Shown: piece after piece, positions 9,001-15,106 of the stretch
Layout: each line of letters starts with the position of its first letter
Numbering within the stretch: the first letter of the stretch is position 1
Made by a program: the position numbers and the translations under genes
Notes under the pieces: model-generated
Told to the model about the DNA's origin: nothing
The model's database searches: none
Seen by the model: only the letters and a program-made list of their open reading frames with translations
Assembly: GCA_002428415.1 (NCBI GenBank)
Contig: DIWI01000024.1
Span: 1-36,780, forward strand
Length of the DNA stretch: 36,780 nucleotides
Origin: Clostridiaceae bacterium UBA6110
GTDB taxonomy: Bacteria > Bacillota > Clostridia > Clostridiales > Clostridiaceae
Direction: 5' to 3'

Positions 9001-11858
9001 GAGATGACATAATCTTTGGAGATTCCGGGATAAATGCAGATCTTGTGACAAGGACATTCAATGTTGTAACAACAGAAATCGCTTCAGGTGATACCCTGTA
9101 TGGTGGCGCAGGTAATAACATCATATTCGGAGACCACGGCTACATCACATACGATGGTATGACACAGGGTATTCACAAGGTATCAGAACCAGGAGCAACA
9201 GAAAGGATAGAGTCAACTAGCGTAGGCAATGGCGGAGACGACACATTAACAGGTGGAGTCGATGCAGAGATCCTGATAGGCGGACCTGGAGCGGATAACA
9301 TTTATGGTAACGGCGGAGACGACGTAATGCTAGGAGACCATGGAAATATAGCAGTTACAGATATGCTTGTAGCCATAGGCTCGAATGTCAGAACTGATGG
9401 TGGAGACGACATCATGACAGGAGACCTGGGAGCAGACATCATGATGGGCGGAACCGGAGGAGACGACATGAAGGGTGGTGCAGGTATTAACGTGATGCTT
9501 GGAGACCATGGAACAATAAGCAGAACAGCATCAGCCGGAGAGAAGGTATTTGGAACAGCTGGAATCCAGAGCATAGTGACAGGACTTGAAGGAGATGGCG
9601 GAATTGACACCTTAACAGGTGGAGATGATGCAGAGATTCTGATAGGCGGACCTGGAGCAGATAACATTTATGGAAACGGCGGTGATGACGTAATGCTTGG
9701 AGACCATGGAAATATAGCAGTCACAGATATGCTTGTAACTATAGACTCGCATGTTGAAGCTGATGGTGAAGTTGACATCATGACAGGAGACATTGGAGCA
9801 GACATCATGATTGGCGGAACCGGAGGTGACGACATGAAGGGTGGTGAAGGCAGCAACGTGATGATAGGAGACCATGGAACAATAAGCAGGACAGCTTCAG
9901 CCGGAGAGAAGGTATTTGGAACAGCTGGAGTCCAGAGCATAGTAACAAGCCTTGTAGATGACGGCGGAGACGACACCTTAACTGGTGGAGATGATGACGA
10001 CGTATTGATAGGTGGAAGCGGAACAGATACGATTTCCGGAAATGCCGGAGATGACTTCATAGCAGGTGACAACGCTTCGCTTGACACGTCAAATGGAGAT
10101 ACTGCCGGAAATAGATACAGGGCTTTTGCAGGACCTGTATATGATATTTACGGAAGTGTAAAGGTTGGAGAGATTTTGGGCTATCCTGGAGTTGCACCGT
10201 TCTGGTTCGAATTCGGCATAGAGCTCAACCATCTGGGAACTGCAGTAAATGACATCATCTATGGTGGAGCAGGTGAGGATATGATCTTCGGACAAGATGG
10301 AGATGACAACATCTATGGAGAACTGGACGACGACTACATTGAAGGCGGTGCCGGAGCAGATACTATCTATGGCGGAATAGGGCAGGACGACATCATCGGA
10401 GGCAGCTCTAATATGTTCGGCTACGAGGACCTCGCTGAAAGGCTGGATACCGGAGATACGATATATGGCGGAGCAGGCTCAGATGTTGTAAGGAACACTA
10501 ATGTTGACCTAACCCATACAAATGATGCGGATGTCATCCTTGGAGACAACGGAAACATCTACAGGCTGGTGGTTGCTAATGGTTACCTGACATACGGATA
10601 TGACACTTATGAAGAAAGCAGAAGGCTGATTCCAAGGGTAGCGGAGCTTCTTGACTATACTCCGGGCGGACCTGACTATTACAGTGCAGCTTCAGGAGAT
10701 ATTGGAGATTCAGATACTATCCATGGAGAAGCCGGAGACGACACGATTTACGGTATGAGGGGTAACGACATCCTTTACGGCGAAGGTCAGGACGACGACA
10801 TCATCGGAGGCTGGGGCCATGACTGGATCTCAGGAGGAACAGGTGATGACGGAGTACTTGGAGACGACGGAAGGATATACACATCAAGGAATGGAACCAC
10901 GGAAGACATTTATGGAATTGCAGTTAATTCAGAGACTTACATAGAAGGAACTAAGACCATGACCGCCACCGTTTATAAGACCGGCGAACTGAACAAGACG
11001 GCCAACCTTTATCCATTCAATGTGGATGATATGAAGGATCCGTTCTATGACCCACTGTATGCCGACGACATAATATACGGCGGACTCGGGAATGACTTCC
11101 TGCATGGAGGCTCGGGTGACGACGCGATATCAGGAGCAGAGGCACTCGTTGAATTCTACAATGCACCTGTAAACGCTGGAAATGTTCTTGGATATAATGC
11201 GACGACAACGCTGTTCGCTGCATACAATCCGAACGCTCCGATGGCAAGGGTAATGGTGGATGCTAGCGGCAAATTTGTACTGATAGGCGGATCTGAATTC
11301 CTGATGAACTTTGATGCAACTGAGCTTGACGGAAACGACATGATATTCGGTGACCTTGGAAACGACTGGCTGGTAGGCGGGCCTGGAATGGACTGGATGT
11401 TCGGAGGCTTAGGAGATGATCTCCTGAATGCTGACGACGACCACAATCCTGATACTGACAATACCGAGGTAGACTTTGCGCCAGCTAACGACCCTACATA
11501 CTATGACGACATACTGTTCGGAGGCGGAGGAAGGGATATCTTGATAGCTAGTTCCACAGGAGACGTAATGGTTGACTGGACGGGAGAATATAATAGCTAT
11601 GTGGTTCCAACATCCAACTTCGGACCGGGCACAGTCATAAGGTACAGCACCAAGGATATCGTGCAATTCCTATATGACTTGTCTGAGGGTGCAGGAGCGG
11701 ACACTGACGCAGGTTCATATGTGACGGGAACAGACCCAACAAGGAATAGCGAGCCATACGGTGAGATAGGCCTTGTTATAACTGGCGATCCGTTCGCAAA
11801 GGACCTTGTCGGTGCACCAAGAGATCCTCAGCCTGGAAACAAGGGAGGAAAGAAGTAA
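1..11858 (+). CDS. Giant secreted repeat protein with RTX-type C-terminal region (5' end outside window)
   Basis: The frame is open from base 3, so the N-terminus, any signal peptide and the true start lie upstream; the ATG at 60 has no ribosome binding site and sits inside repeat sequence. At least 3,950 residues are visible. In order: Ala/Gly/Val-rich beta-helix-like repeats (to about 600), three tandem SGSW modules (630-1215), a long filament-like middle of short beta-strand repeats (to about 7150), a stretch with degenerate GxDxF/GDDxF motifs (about 7150-8900), dense RTX-type GGxGxDxI repeats (about 8900-11560), and a short Pro/Gly/Lys tail. Cysteine is almost absent, as in exported proteins. 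RTX repeats bind calcium and fold into beta-rolls after export, so a cell-surface, adhesin or S-layer-like role is inferred, not shown. No LPxTG motif, transmembrane anchor or beta-barrel is visible at the C-terminus. A terminator follows. Confidence 0.9.
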   Translation, partial: KAGGKLTVKADSVVHIEASMDNLALGALGIGAVVAVVRTNEKTNAFIGDYADILAGSLLIMAESAESTQATGKAATGGFLVGITANIADVSIKPAVKAYVGSNAYVFSKGDVEIAAIVTPKVSAVVQGTTASAGVSVGVSSSTAKAEPDVSAWIGDYSKVYSGATLLNGNPNIKFMSAVILSGAPTLTFKDNYVETIGTMTFAQDAVNGDTITRASGSWITDGYKAEDGIVVVRGTQTTQYVIHSLTAETLTLVEKGAVAAGAVENVKVSSDRSDTITRASGSWFIDGFEAGQAITVAGTALNNGAYEIKKVTETELILMQNYELKNEVKSGVTVTADTKDRIRRGSGDWYSDGFRAGQEIRVSGTASNDGTYIVESVSTDGKFLVLESMDRLTVEITTAAAFVIVDPEAIKPQLTVSAILLIPDNGIGMTANADAKASSGALLIGVSSTNALASTTSLVTAYTGTGVRLDAAGIAEINAYAYTNQKAVGTSKTGGIVAVGGNTARAESTSTISAYTGTGLRIAADELRITAFGDEKNLSDSTAGTGGLVAGSAAKAETSSTSTTRAEIGTSADRISLIGLLIYADHTSRFDGKVDSTSASLLGKSGAEAIHSVNAGVSIKIGDVTIPAYNIVATAINSSSKDYIGGEYNAWSGSGGGLVDVPATRSLSTIIHTTGIEVADGANLEVIGDKYYPGSLALSALNSVYARDRVKLVSGGAIALAKASSKVETNALTAYVTIGDADIKSVGDIDLSARTIANIITDTFVHTSGGAGAAQGDSKSFVKAVNTITLSTGADLFSEGEVNLLAGANSNGDVNTYNLKSTTYLENYTALPVNTNPDAVAGFDQTNNVTVNSGAIIKAVKDANLTGETGITILESLGTGKDYYRSAIGAEIRYESTPMSSTGTITVDGEIYVGIRNKQRLIFDSEGNVTEKSDGITFTKTRELLSASIIAELERLQMLKEQYAGTEAGAAFAQELSFRITELTQQGYNVVITTVNGLTYYSIDLDVFVDVIRVDDIWAQSSNINVIGTSFIGTGKLSAPGDAEITVQNSSPAFLIVNRLTIPETEGGYIRFNGANMAGSSPTEFNLNLNNLNRIKSAAFTAVISNATSAAPKITVVSLYTGSLKKPDVTLLGTISNIGVSPRFGEVLITSTGSVYVRSDINAGTLSISASASMVQSYQDTFISVGGEVRVHYSSMATRQQNNTNLLLSLIQIPLRYPDSYDNILFPAEKAAMNSLLAGILSVTNRQDAKLSELRAANIFIAARYLNVNGLIEAGHATQSAYLAGSIDTKIQTYKNRGLLSRNYLDYPLVQISDMKFYYDPINDRILLDDVNVRGGYVELFGQIISTGTGRIKALDGFGTISVVNETLYSLAIKALDVGIGSHGTIKITDTSKQNKIGEITYYQITKYTRAYDTGTGKYTITVKTWWSNTSEDAATTVVTNIADASVTNYQPTVGYRYVYVLGQDSGIKETYTYATSSWAGIDWLAKDPGSLYSYVYQTYGTPVPLENGEYLAYVPGSSSIPYMYWYQSITQSERILVSQRQWTTSGGFLGLKKTYWTEAIYRTYVKNVHYHSIKADYPIAIEFAGGLAGNISIVSDKDIVIMGPVTNVLGKTTLDTDGRILQTSSTSITSKDIELLAGTGIGNGQPIYIELKGGSLKAVTDEGDISILEISGTLKITEVSTGDGKVWLTAQTGIVAASSETLVKGDFISLYAGTGGIGSAAALRVDTGTGAGSGMIAKAEGSITLKEIDGDMNILSIVSTSGSVSIEAVSGSLTDGDETEKQSDNEGVLVVLRDNVTAGNLMDQWTSAGIAASSDSKYTPNQISTLIAYALHKRLTDTEYRYELVNVSGLDITLKATSGIGNLRTARIDFSEGKALLTEETMLMLAAAERGDVRFYDVDDIEVASGSASTAYIIITVHDDLDITSTGKLTVIAGADSCIGSEEDIRIMSMTGQDTRIRSAKGIQSALAAAGQNIVCGSLVIEAGNGAIGTEAKPIGVTAVSAGTERLVARSNGGIWLRGIESGADTGSFNLDFIYTPGAISINADGWIKDSTGDGFDKIVGESLLINADSVGIAGGTLETDLLGGNMEIHTTNGGIYVEELEGDINALVIGTSTGDVILKAKGSILDAQTENETKLSNILGRNIVLTATNGSIGTAGNHIEIDSANGGAGKLDADAKLDMFIDELTLSLSLGKLISHGSRIFISAPGAIVNAIGLTSGYNVEGLSLSFAAGLAAGTEAAPILMKVSELAGDAAGDVWIINDGALTVKVIADGKSGIDADGKVQITVRSPFTLESYIYSGGDTIIRTNDSASGDDITIAALAEIDSEGRVVLLSGDDIHILKTSIIEAVGEVVLFGDFNGAGYEAISYSYTGDPDKGTGATIEILELPAAPSISAYGGDDNDSFILTVDEASGVISMHGKGGSDSFLINRLPSLTSTFSGQQDTLTLDGESGADTYTININNGQDVHNIINVWDTGTDLGDSLYVNGTVEPDVFLLREKFIAILHAVGEGYDDQFERINYNDKIEALDITSFGGNDRFYSDDNSAITRIYSGAGDDFFQIGQMFETDRQVDGVNGIQTGDQIKTVLTTRGYLTPGNSFDMELYGGNGNDTFSVYANMKPLKLEGENDNDRFILRAFVLADPNAPGQALMNVDSGTGDDYIEYNINAPVTINGGDGYDTVIAVGTELDDVFIVTADGICGAGLNIIIEGAEESFEAYGMEGDDIFHVQSTRTGMVTRLVGGLGSDVFNLMGDVNEHISSTRSIETIVDHNLETIQGPLYLEGFNYDGAPDFTLKSGVGLPYEISPELEDPEITAVNENDMKDKLYAFNDRTNIGTSATLTIDNLSGLGMGGDLPVNEGTVEDPIVVTHKGGVTYTNMEVLEIMLGSGNDNFTITDTAGGTMTAVHGGGGEDTIIISGNSGPLVVYGDTSEDGSRYDGTYNVLGYDANSFTNPGIDTINASVSTHGLTIYGGPGDDIINGSQGPDNIAGGSGADEIYGEGGDDIIFGDSGINADLVTRTFNVVTTEIASGDTLYGGAGNNIIFGDHGYITYDGMTQGIHKVSEPGATERIESTSVGNGGDDTLTGGVDAEILIGGPGADNIYGNGGDDVMLGDHGNIAVTDMLVAIGSNVRTDGGDDIMTGDLGADIMMGGTGGDDMKGGAGINVMLGDHGTISRTASAGEKVFGTAGIQSIVTGLEGDGGIDTLTGGDDAEILIGGPGADNIYGNGGDDVMLGDHGNIAVTDMLVTIDSHVEADGEVDIMTGDIGADIMIGGTGGDDMKGGEGSNVMIGDHGTISRTASAGEKVFGTAGVQSIVTSLVDDGGDDTLTGGDDDDVLIGGSGTDTISGNAGDDFIAGDNASLDTSNGDTAGNRYRAFAGPVYDIYGSVKVGEILGYPGVAPFWFEFGIELNHLGTAVNDIIYGGAGEDMIFGQDGDDNIYGELDDDYIEGGAGADTIYGGIGQDDIIGGSSNMFGYEDLAERLDTGDTIYGGAGSDVVRNTNVDLTHTNDADVILGDNGNIYRLVVANGYLTYGYDTYEESRRLIPRVAELLDYTPGGPDYYSAASGDIGDSDTIHGEAGDDTIYGMRGNDILYGEGQDDDIIGGWGHDWISGGTGDDGVLGDDGRIYTSRNGTTEDIYGIAVNSETYIEGTKTMTATVYKTGELNKTANLYPFNVDDMKDPFYDPLYADDIIYGGLGNDFLHGGSGDDAISGAEALVEFYNAPVNAGNVLGYNATTTLFAAYNPNAPMARVMVDASGKFVLIGGSEFLMNFDATELDGNDMIFGDLGNDWLVGGPGMDWMFGGLGDDLLNADDDHNPDTDNTEVDFAPANDPTYYDDILFGGGGRDILIASSTGDVMVDWTGEYNSYVVPTSNFGPGTVIRYSTKDIVQFLYDLSEGAGADTDAGSYVTGTDPTRNSEPYGEIGLVITGDPFAKDLVGAPRDPQPGNKGGKK
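630..1215 (+). repeat. Three tandem SGSW modules inside the giant protein
   Basis: Three copies of a module of about 65 residues begin at 630, 825 and 1023 (spacing 195 and 198 bp). Each starts with D-x-I-x-R-x-S-G-(S/D)-W, followed by a DG(Y/F)xA stretch, then a V-x-G-T turn and a T-x-x-x-L-x-L strand. Their sequence differs from the surrounding beta-helix repeats, so they look like an inserted globular array on the stalk. The family is not one I can name. Confidence 0.75.
8900..11560 (+). repeat. RTX-type Gly/Asp calcium-binding repeat region
   Basis: The translated sequence is dominated by nonapeptide-like repeats of the pattern GGxGxDxIxG (for example GGAGEDMIFG and GGAGADTIYG near 10260-10390), typical of RTX or hemolysin-type calcium-binding beta-rolls. 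Blocks of repeats are separated by longer inserts, for example near 10080-10230 and 10900-11040. Calcium binding is inferred from the family pattern. Confidence 0.85.
9261..9992 (+). repeat. Two tandem 366-bp (122-residue) repeat units
   Basis: A 366-bp unit is present twice in direct tandem (9261-9626 and 9627-9992), and a diverging third unit starts at 9993 with the same phase. By hand count the two units share 105 of 122 residues. Each contains the blocks ILIGGPGADNIYG, GDHGNIAVTDML, IMTGD, GGTGGDDMKGG and GDHGTISRTASAGEKVFG. A more diverged relative (IIFGDHGYITYDG) lies just upstream near 9120-9160. Confidence 0.85.
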
Positions 11859-11874
11859 CGTAACAAATGCCTAT

Positions 11875-11916
11875 TGCTCCTGTGGCAGCTCACGCTGCTG
11901 CGGGAGCAGTTTTTTT
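11875..11916 (+). terminator. Rho-independent terminator of the giant gene
   Basis: A GC-rich inverted repeat (TGCTCC...GGAGCA with an inner GCAGC/GCTGC stem and a TCAC loop) is followed by a run of seven T, 17 bases after the stop codon. Confidence 0.85.
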
Positions 11917-11967
11917 GAAGTTTCCTGAAAACCTTAAACTCATGTAATGTGTCATGGTACATGATGA

Positions 11968-11973
11968 TATAAT
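11968..11973 (+). promoter_or_regulatory. Probable -10 box for pcm
   Basis: A perfect TATAAT lies 49 bases before the TTG start at 12022; no good -35 box is visible 16-18 bases upstream. Transcription starting near 11980 would make the GTG at 11980 the very first base of the message, which supports the downstream TTG as the real start. Confidence 0.45.
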
Positions 11974-12021
11974 AAAGGTGTGGTGGAGTGCTTTCCTTGC
12001 TGGATTGAGGGGGCGAAGATT

Positions 12022-12618
12022 TTGATTTTCGAGGATTTGAAGGCTTTTGCTGAGCATCTCGACAGGGCATATTTCATCGACAACGAGTACAAGCAGTATG
12101 CGGATTATGACCAGCCACTTCCTATCGGTTATGAGCAGACCATTTCCCAGCCAAGCCTCGTGCTTCAGATGACTTACATCCTGTCACCAGATAAGGAAAG
12201 CAGGGTGCTTGAAATAGGTACAGGCTCCGGTTATCAGACTGCGCTTCTGGCTGAATTTTCAGGTGAGGTCTATACCATCGAAAGGATAGGGGCTTTGGCG
12301 GAAAAGGCGGAGGAACGCCTTGATGGCCTTGGATACAAAAACATATCCTTTATGACAGGTGATGGAAGCATTGGATGGGAGGAGCATGCTCCTTATGATA
12401 GAATCATGGTGACTGCAGCTGCAGCAGAATTGCCTAAGGAGCTTCTCAAGCAACTTGCTGCAGGTGGAAGGATGGTTATCCCTGTTGGCCCGAGATGGTG
12501 CCAGGAGCTCATGCTTGTGGAGAAGGACATAAACGGAGAAATATTCACTAAGATCATTGAAGAAGTGGTGTTTGTAGAGCTTAAAGGCAAATACGGATGG
12601 AGCTATTGGAACAAATAA
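12022..12618 (+). CDS. pcm: Protein-L-isoaspartate O-methyltransferase
   Basis: Protein of 198 residues from TTG at 12022. It transfers a methyl group from S-adenosylmethionine to isoaspartyl residues of damaged cytosolic proteins, starting their repair. The sequence shows the PCMT fold: a QPLPIGYEQTISQP stretch near the N-terminus (the substrate-site region of the family), motif I VLEIGTGSGYQTA for SAM binding, an acidic post-I strand ending VYTIER, a MTGDGSIGW segment, YDRIMVTAA, and GGRMVIPVG. Length is normal for the bacterial family. The start was chosen because GAGGGGGCG ends about seven bases before the TTG; an in-frame GTG at 11980 would add 14 residues with a poorer site. The gene has its own -10 box and is followed after 18 bases by the reductase gene, so the two may be cotranscribed. 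Confidence 0.92.
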   Translation: MIFEDLKAFAEHLDRAYFIDNEYKQYADYDQPLPIGYEQTISQPSLVLQMTYILSPDKESRVLEIGTGSGYQTALLAEFSGEVYTIERIGALAEKAEERLDGLGYKNISFMTGDGSIGWEEHAPYDRIMVTAAAAELPKELLKQLAAGGRMVIPVGPRWCQELMLVEKDINGEIFTKIIEEVVFVELKGKYGWSYWNK

Positions 12619-12636
12619 TATTTTTTGGAGGGACTT

Positions 12637-13560
12637 ATGAGATATCTGGTAATTGGAGCAGGCGGTACGGGCGGAAGCATCGCAGCGTACATGAACGAGG
12701 CGGGGAAAGATGTTGAGGTAATAGCAAGAGGGAAGCACCTTGAGGCTATCAAAGAGAACGGACTCAGGATGGAGACTCCCGACAGGGGGAGCTTCGTGAC
12801 GAAGCCCATCAAGGCCTTTGACATGGAGAATTACAGTAAAAGACCGGATGTCATTTTCGTATGCTTGAAAGGCTATTCGCTTGACGATGCAATTCCTTTT
12901 ATGCGCAGGGTGTCCGGACCTGATACGGTTGTCATTCCAATCCTCAATATATACGGCACTGGTGGGAGGATGCAGGAGAAGCTTCCCGGAATCCTTGTCA
13001 CTGACGGCTGTATATATATAGCTGCTGAGATATCGGAGCCTGGAACAATAGTCAAGAAGAGCGACGGAATCAAGGTGGTTTTCGGTGCGAGAAAGGCAGA
13101 TGAAAACCGTGATGTCCTTCAGACAGTTAAAAAGGACCTGGAGGAAAGCGGAATCATAGCAGTACTTTCTGACAATATAACACGTGATACTCTGCAGAAG
13201 TTTGGATTCATCTCACCGTTTGCCGCCTGCGGTGCATACCACGACGTACCTGCCGGAGAATTCCAGAAGGAAGGTGAAATCAGGGACATGTTCACAGCTC
13301 TCACAAAGGAGATACTTTCCATTTCTGAAGCCATGGGTATAGTATTCGAGACTGACCTTGTGAAGTCAAACCTGACATTCATAGATAGTCTCAGTCCTTC
13401 AGCCTCGGCATCGATGCAGAGGGACCTGAAGAAGGGTGGAGACTCTGAAATTGACGGGCTTGTCTTTGAAGTTGTGAGAATGGGCAGGAAATATGGTGTG
13501 GATGTTCCTGTTTATGAGAAGGTATCAGAAAAGTTCGGATACAGAATCCGAGAAAAGTGA
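12637..13560 (+). CDS. Ketopantoate reductase family protein (PanE/ApbA)
   Basis: Protein of 307 residues. The family reduces 2-dehydropantoate to pantoate with NADPH in pantothenate and coenzyme A synthesis; many paralogues act on other 2-keto acids. It opens with the Rossmann motif GAGGTGG, then VEVIAR at the end of the second strand, a VCLKGYS segment carrying the lysine of the active-site region, and a PILNIYG segment. The C-terminal helical domain has the characteristic SASMQRDLKKGGDSEIDGL stretch with the EID core and GVDVPV. ATG at 12637 has GGAGGGA just upstream; a TTG at 12625 overlaps that site and is rejected. Because no pantothenate genes are nearby, exact substrate and the panE name remain uncertain. 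A bidirectional terminator follows. Confidence 0.85.
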   Translation: MRYLVIGAGGTGGSIAAYMNEAGKDVEVIARGKHLEAIKENGLRMETPDRGSFVTKPIKAFDMENYSKRPDVIFVCLKGYSLDDAIPFMRRVSGPDTVVIPILNIYGTGGRMQEKLPGILVTDGCIYIAAEISEPGTIVKKSDGIKVVFGARKADENRDVLQTVKKDLEESGIIAVLSDNITRDTLQKFGFISPFAACGAYHDVPAGEFQKEGEIRDMFTALTKEILSISEAMGIVFETDLVKSNLTFIDSLSPSASASMQRDLKKGGDSEIDGLVFEVVRMGRKYGVDVPVYEKVSEKFGYRIREK

Positions 13561-13591
13561 TTCAGGGCTAGATAATCTTTAGTAAATGAAG

Positions 13592-13633
13592 AAAACGGAT
13601 CTTAAGCGGTACGCCGCCAAAGATCCGTTTTAC
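13592..13633. terminator. Bidirectional terminator between convergent genes
   Basis: AAAACGGATCTT and AAGATCCGTTTT form a 12-bp perfect stem around a GC-containing loop. The A/T flanks on both sides suit termination of the reductase gene (plus) and of the small exported protein gene (minus). Confidence 0.8.
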
Positions 13634-13660
13634 GTATATGAAATATCGGGATGGAGCAGA

Positions 13661-13978
13661 TTATTCTGTCATTCCATGGTGCATGCATTCGTCATGCTCC
13701 ATCTCGATTACTTCCAGTTCACAGTGCAGGAAGTGCATAACTTCATGCCTGTACATAGGGTCATCCTTTGCGATTCCCATGAAGGAGGAATCCTTCTCCA
13801 TTTGGTCAGCAACCATCTTCAGGATTTCGCCTGTCGGCTTGACCCCGTGAGATTCAAGTATCTCAAATGCGATGGCTGGAGCAGAAGGGAGTGCCTGTAT
13901 GGCTTTTTCAGCAGCGAATGCCGGTGTCGAAGCAAGCAGCGTAAGTGCAAGTGCGAGTCCTGCTATTCTCTTAATCAT
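13661..13978 (-). CDS. Small exported His/Met/Cys-rich protein
   Basis: Protein of 105 residues that I do not recognise. It starts with a clear signal peptide: MIKR, a hydrophobic run of LALALTLLA, and a probable cleavage site after AFA near residue 22. The mature part of about 83 residues has a mostly helical centre and an unusual C-terminus holding six His, two Cys and several Met in under 30 residues (HEVMHFLHC and MEHDECMHHGM). This pattern could bind a transition metal, but no named metal motif is present, so that is inference only. ATG at 13978 was chosen because it begins the signal peptide; the frame continues upstream without a plausible start. It converges on the reductase gene and lies downstream of a membrane-protein gene on the same strand, 138 bases away. 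Confidence 0.7.
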   Translation of the reverse strand: MIKRIAGLALALTLLASTPAFAAEKAIQALPSAPAIAFEILESHGVKPTGEILKMVADQMEKDSSFMGIAKDDPMYRHEVMHFLHCELEVIEMEHDECMHHGMTE

Positions 13979-14116
13979 ATCTATCAGTATCCTTTTCTTC
14001 TGGTTTATTATTTCTACATCCTTATGATACAAAGATATTGTGGAGAAAATATGGAGAAAAGGAATGAATTTCAAGTGAAGCTTAAATCCTTGTGAGTTCG
14101 GAATACGAAGCAATTC

Positions 14117-14467
14117 TTACTTGCTTCCCTTCCAGGGCCTTTCCTCAAGCATGTCATAATATGTGTAAAGCTTCTGGACTCCCCATTCAAGCCTGAAGTA
14201 ATGGTTGACGTAGGGAAAGTGCATGATAAGGAGTAGCAGTAGGAGAATTGAAAGGACAGGATTTTCCGTTATGAGCACGCAAAAGAGGGTGATCATAGAA
14301 AGTATTGAAAAGGTCAATGTCACCATCAGGTGTATCAGCCTCTCATGCTGGAAAAAACCGATTTGTATGAGGAGATTCTGCCTAATTATTTCGCTTTCTT
14401 GTGGATCAAGGTCTTCTTTAGAGATACCCTCAGCATATTTCAGATAATCAATCATTCTCTTCTTCAC
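14117..14467 (-). CDS. Small two-helix membrane protein, unknown function
   Basis: Protein of 116 residues. It begins with a charged cytosolic segment (KKRMIDYLKYAEG, then a DPQESEIIRQN stretch), followed by two hydrophobic helices at roughly residues 45-66 and 70-90, the second very Leu/Ile-rich, and a charged tail ending RPWKGSK. No family is recognised. The GTG at 14467 was chosen because AAGAGAGG ends eight bases before it; a GTG at 14476 overlaps that site. It is on the same strand as the small exported protein and could share its transcript, though 138 bases separate them. Confidence 0.65.
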   Translation of the reverse strand: MKKRMIDYLKYAEGISKEDLDPQESEIIRQNLLIQIGFFQHERLIHLMVTLTFSILSMITLFCVLITENPVLSILLLLLLIMHFPYVNHYFRLEWGVQKLYTYYDMLEERPWKGSK

Positions 14468-14692
14468 TTTAGTCACCTCTCTTTAAGTATATACCCCTCA
14501 AGTGTCCGAGGTGAACAATCCTGCATTTCATAGTAGGATTATTGTATCGCTTAGTCGATGGCTCTGAGTCTTGCTGCCAATTGGCTATGAATTGTAGTAT
14601 TTGAAAAATCTGATAATTTCGTTTGGCAATGATATAATACATGTACGGGAATGAATTGGAGAATGCACGGAATCTGTTCTGATCTGGGATTA

Positions 14693-14720
14693 ATGACAGA
14701 ACAATCTCCATGTCGATAAT
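14693..14720 (+). promoter_or_regulatory. Predicted sigma-A-type promoter for the DUF6465-like gene
   Basis: ATGACA at 14693-14698 and GATAAT at 14715-14720 are separated by 16 bases, each one base from consensus. The predicted transcription start is about 15 bases before the ribosome binding site at 14743. Confidence 0.5.
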
Positions 14721-14756
14721 GTACAGTCCCGACAATACTTATGAGGAGTGATTTTG

Positions 14757-15032
14757 ATGAAAGCACACGAGGAATTTGAAGCGGTTGAAATCGAAGAGGA
14801 AGGAAAGAAGTCAAAGAAGAGTGGCGACAAGAAGAAGCAAAAGCATGAGTTCATTGTAGAGTATCTGGAAAAGAGGTTCCAGGAGCAGGAAATACTTGAC
14901 CTGTTTTTCGAGGAATGGAAGAAGACAAGAAAGAAGAATGAAATCAAGGACCTTAAGATTTACCTGAAGGTAGAGGAAAGCGTCGCATACTGCGTTGTCA
15001 ATGAGAGTGAAATGATTGAGATTAGGCTGTAG
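14757..15032 (+). CDS. DUF6465-like small protein
   Basis: Protein of 91 residues with a highly charged N-terminal half (acidic first 20 residues, then a Lys-rich KKSKKSGDKKKQK stretch). The C-terminal half has DLKIYLKVEESVAYCVVN, which matches by eye the conserved end of the DUF6465 family (a strand, then KPEE-x2-AYYVVN). Members I know of are small Clostridia proteins of unknown function, often with Lys-rich tails. The ATG at 14757 follows GAGGAG by seven bases; an upstream GTG overlaps that site. No enzymatic residues are apparent; a cytosolic role is inferred from the lack of signal or membrane segments. Confidence 0.65.
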   Translation: MKAHEEFEAVEIEEEGKKSKKSGDKKKQKHEFIVEYLEKRFQEQEILDLFFEEWKKTRKKNEIKDLKIYLKVEESVAYCVVNESEMIEIRL

Positions 15033-15106
15033 GTGGCAATCAGGGCAATGCGTACTGGTTTTGTCGGCAATATGAATCATCATGTTTCATGACTGGGGGA
15101 GTCATT

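Noticed and set aside
9261..9992. CRISPR-like direct repeats
   Set aside because: The units are 366 bp, coding and contiguous, with no spacers.
611..11666. Many minus-strand open frames of 60-170 codons opposite the giant gene
   Set aside because: They come from the Gly/Asp/Ala-rich codon bias of the plus-strand repeats. They lack ribosome binding sites and known motifs.
13586..14095. Plus-strand frame opposite the small exported protein
   Set aside because: No start site or domain; the opposite strand has a signal peptide and a good stop next to a terminator.
14514..14544. Imperfect hairpin between the two-helix membrane protein and the DUF6465-like gene
   Set aside because: No T-run follows and the stem has mismatches, so it is not called a terminator.
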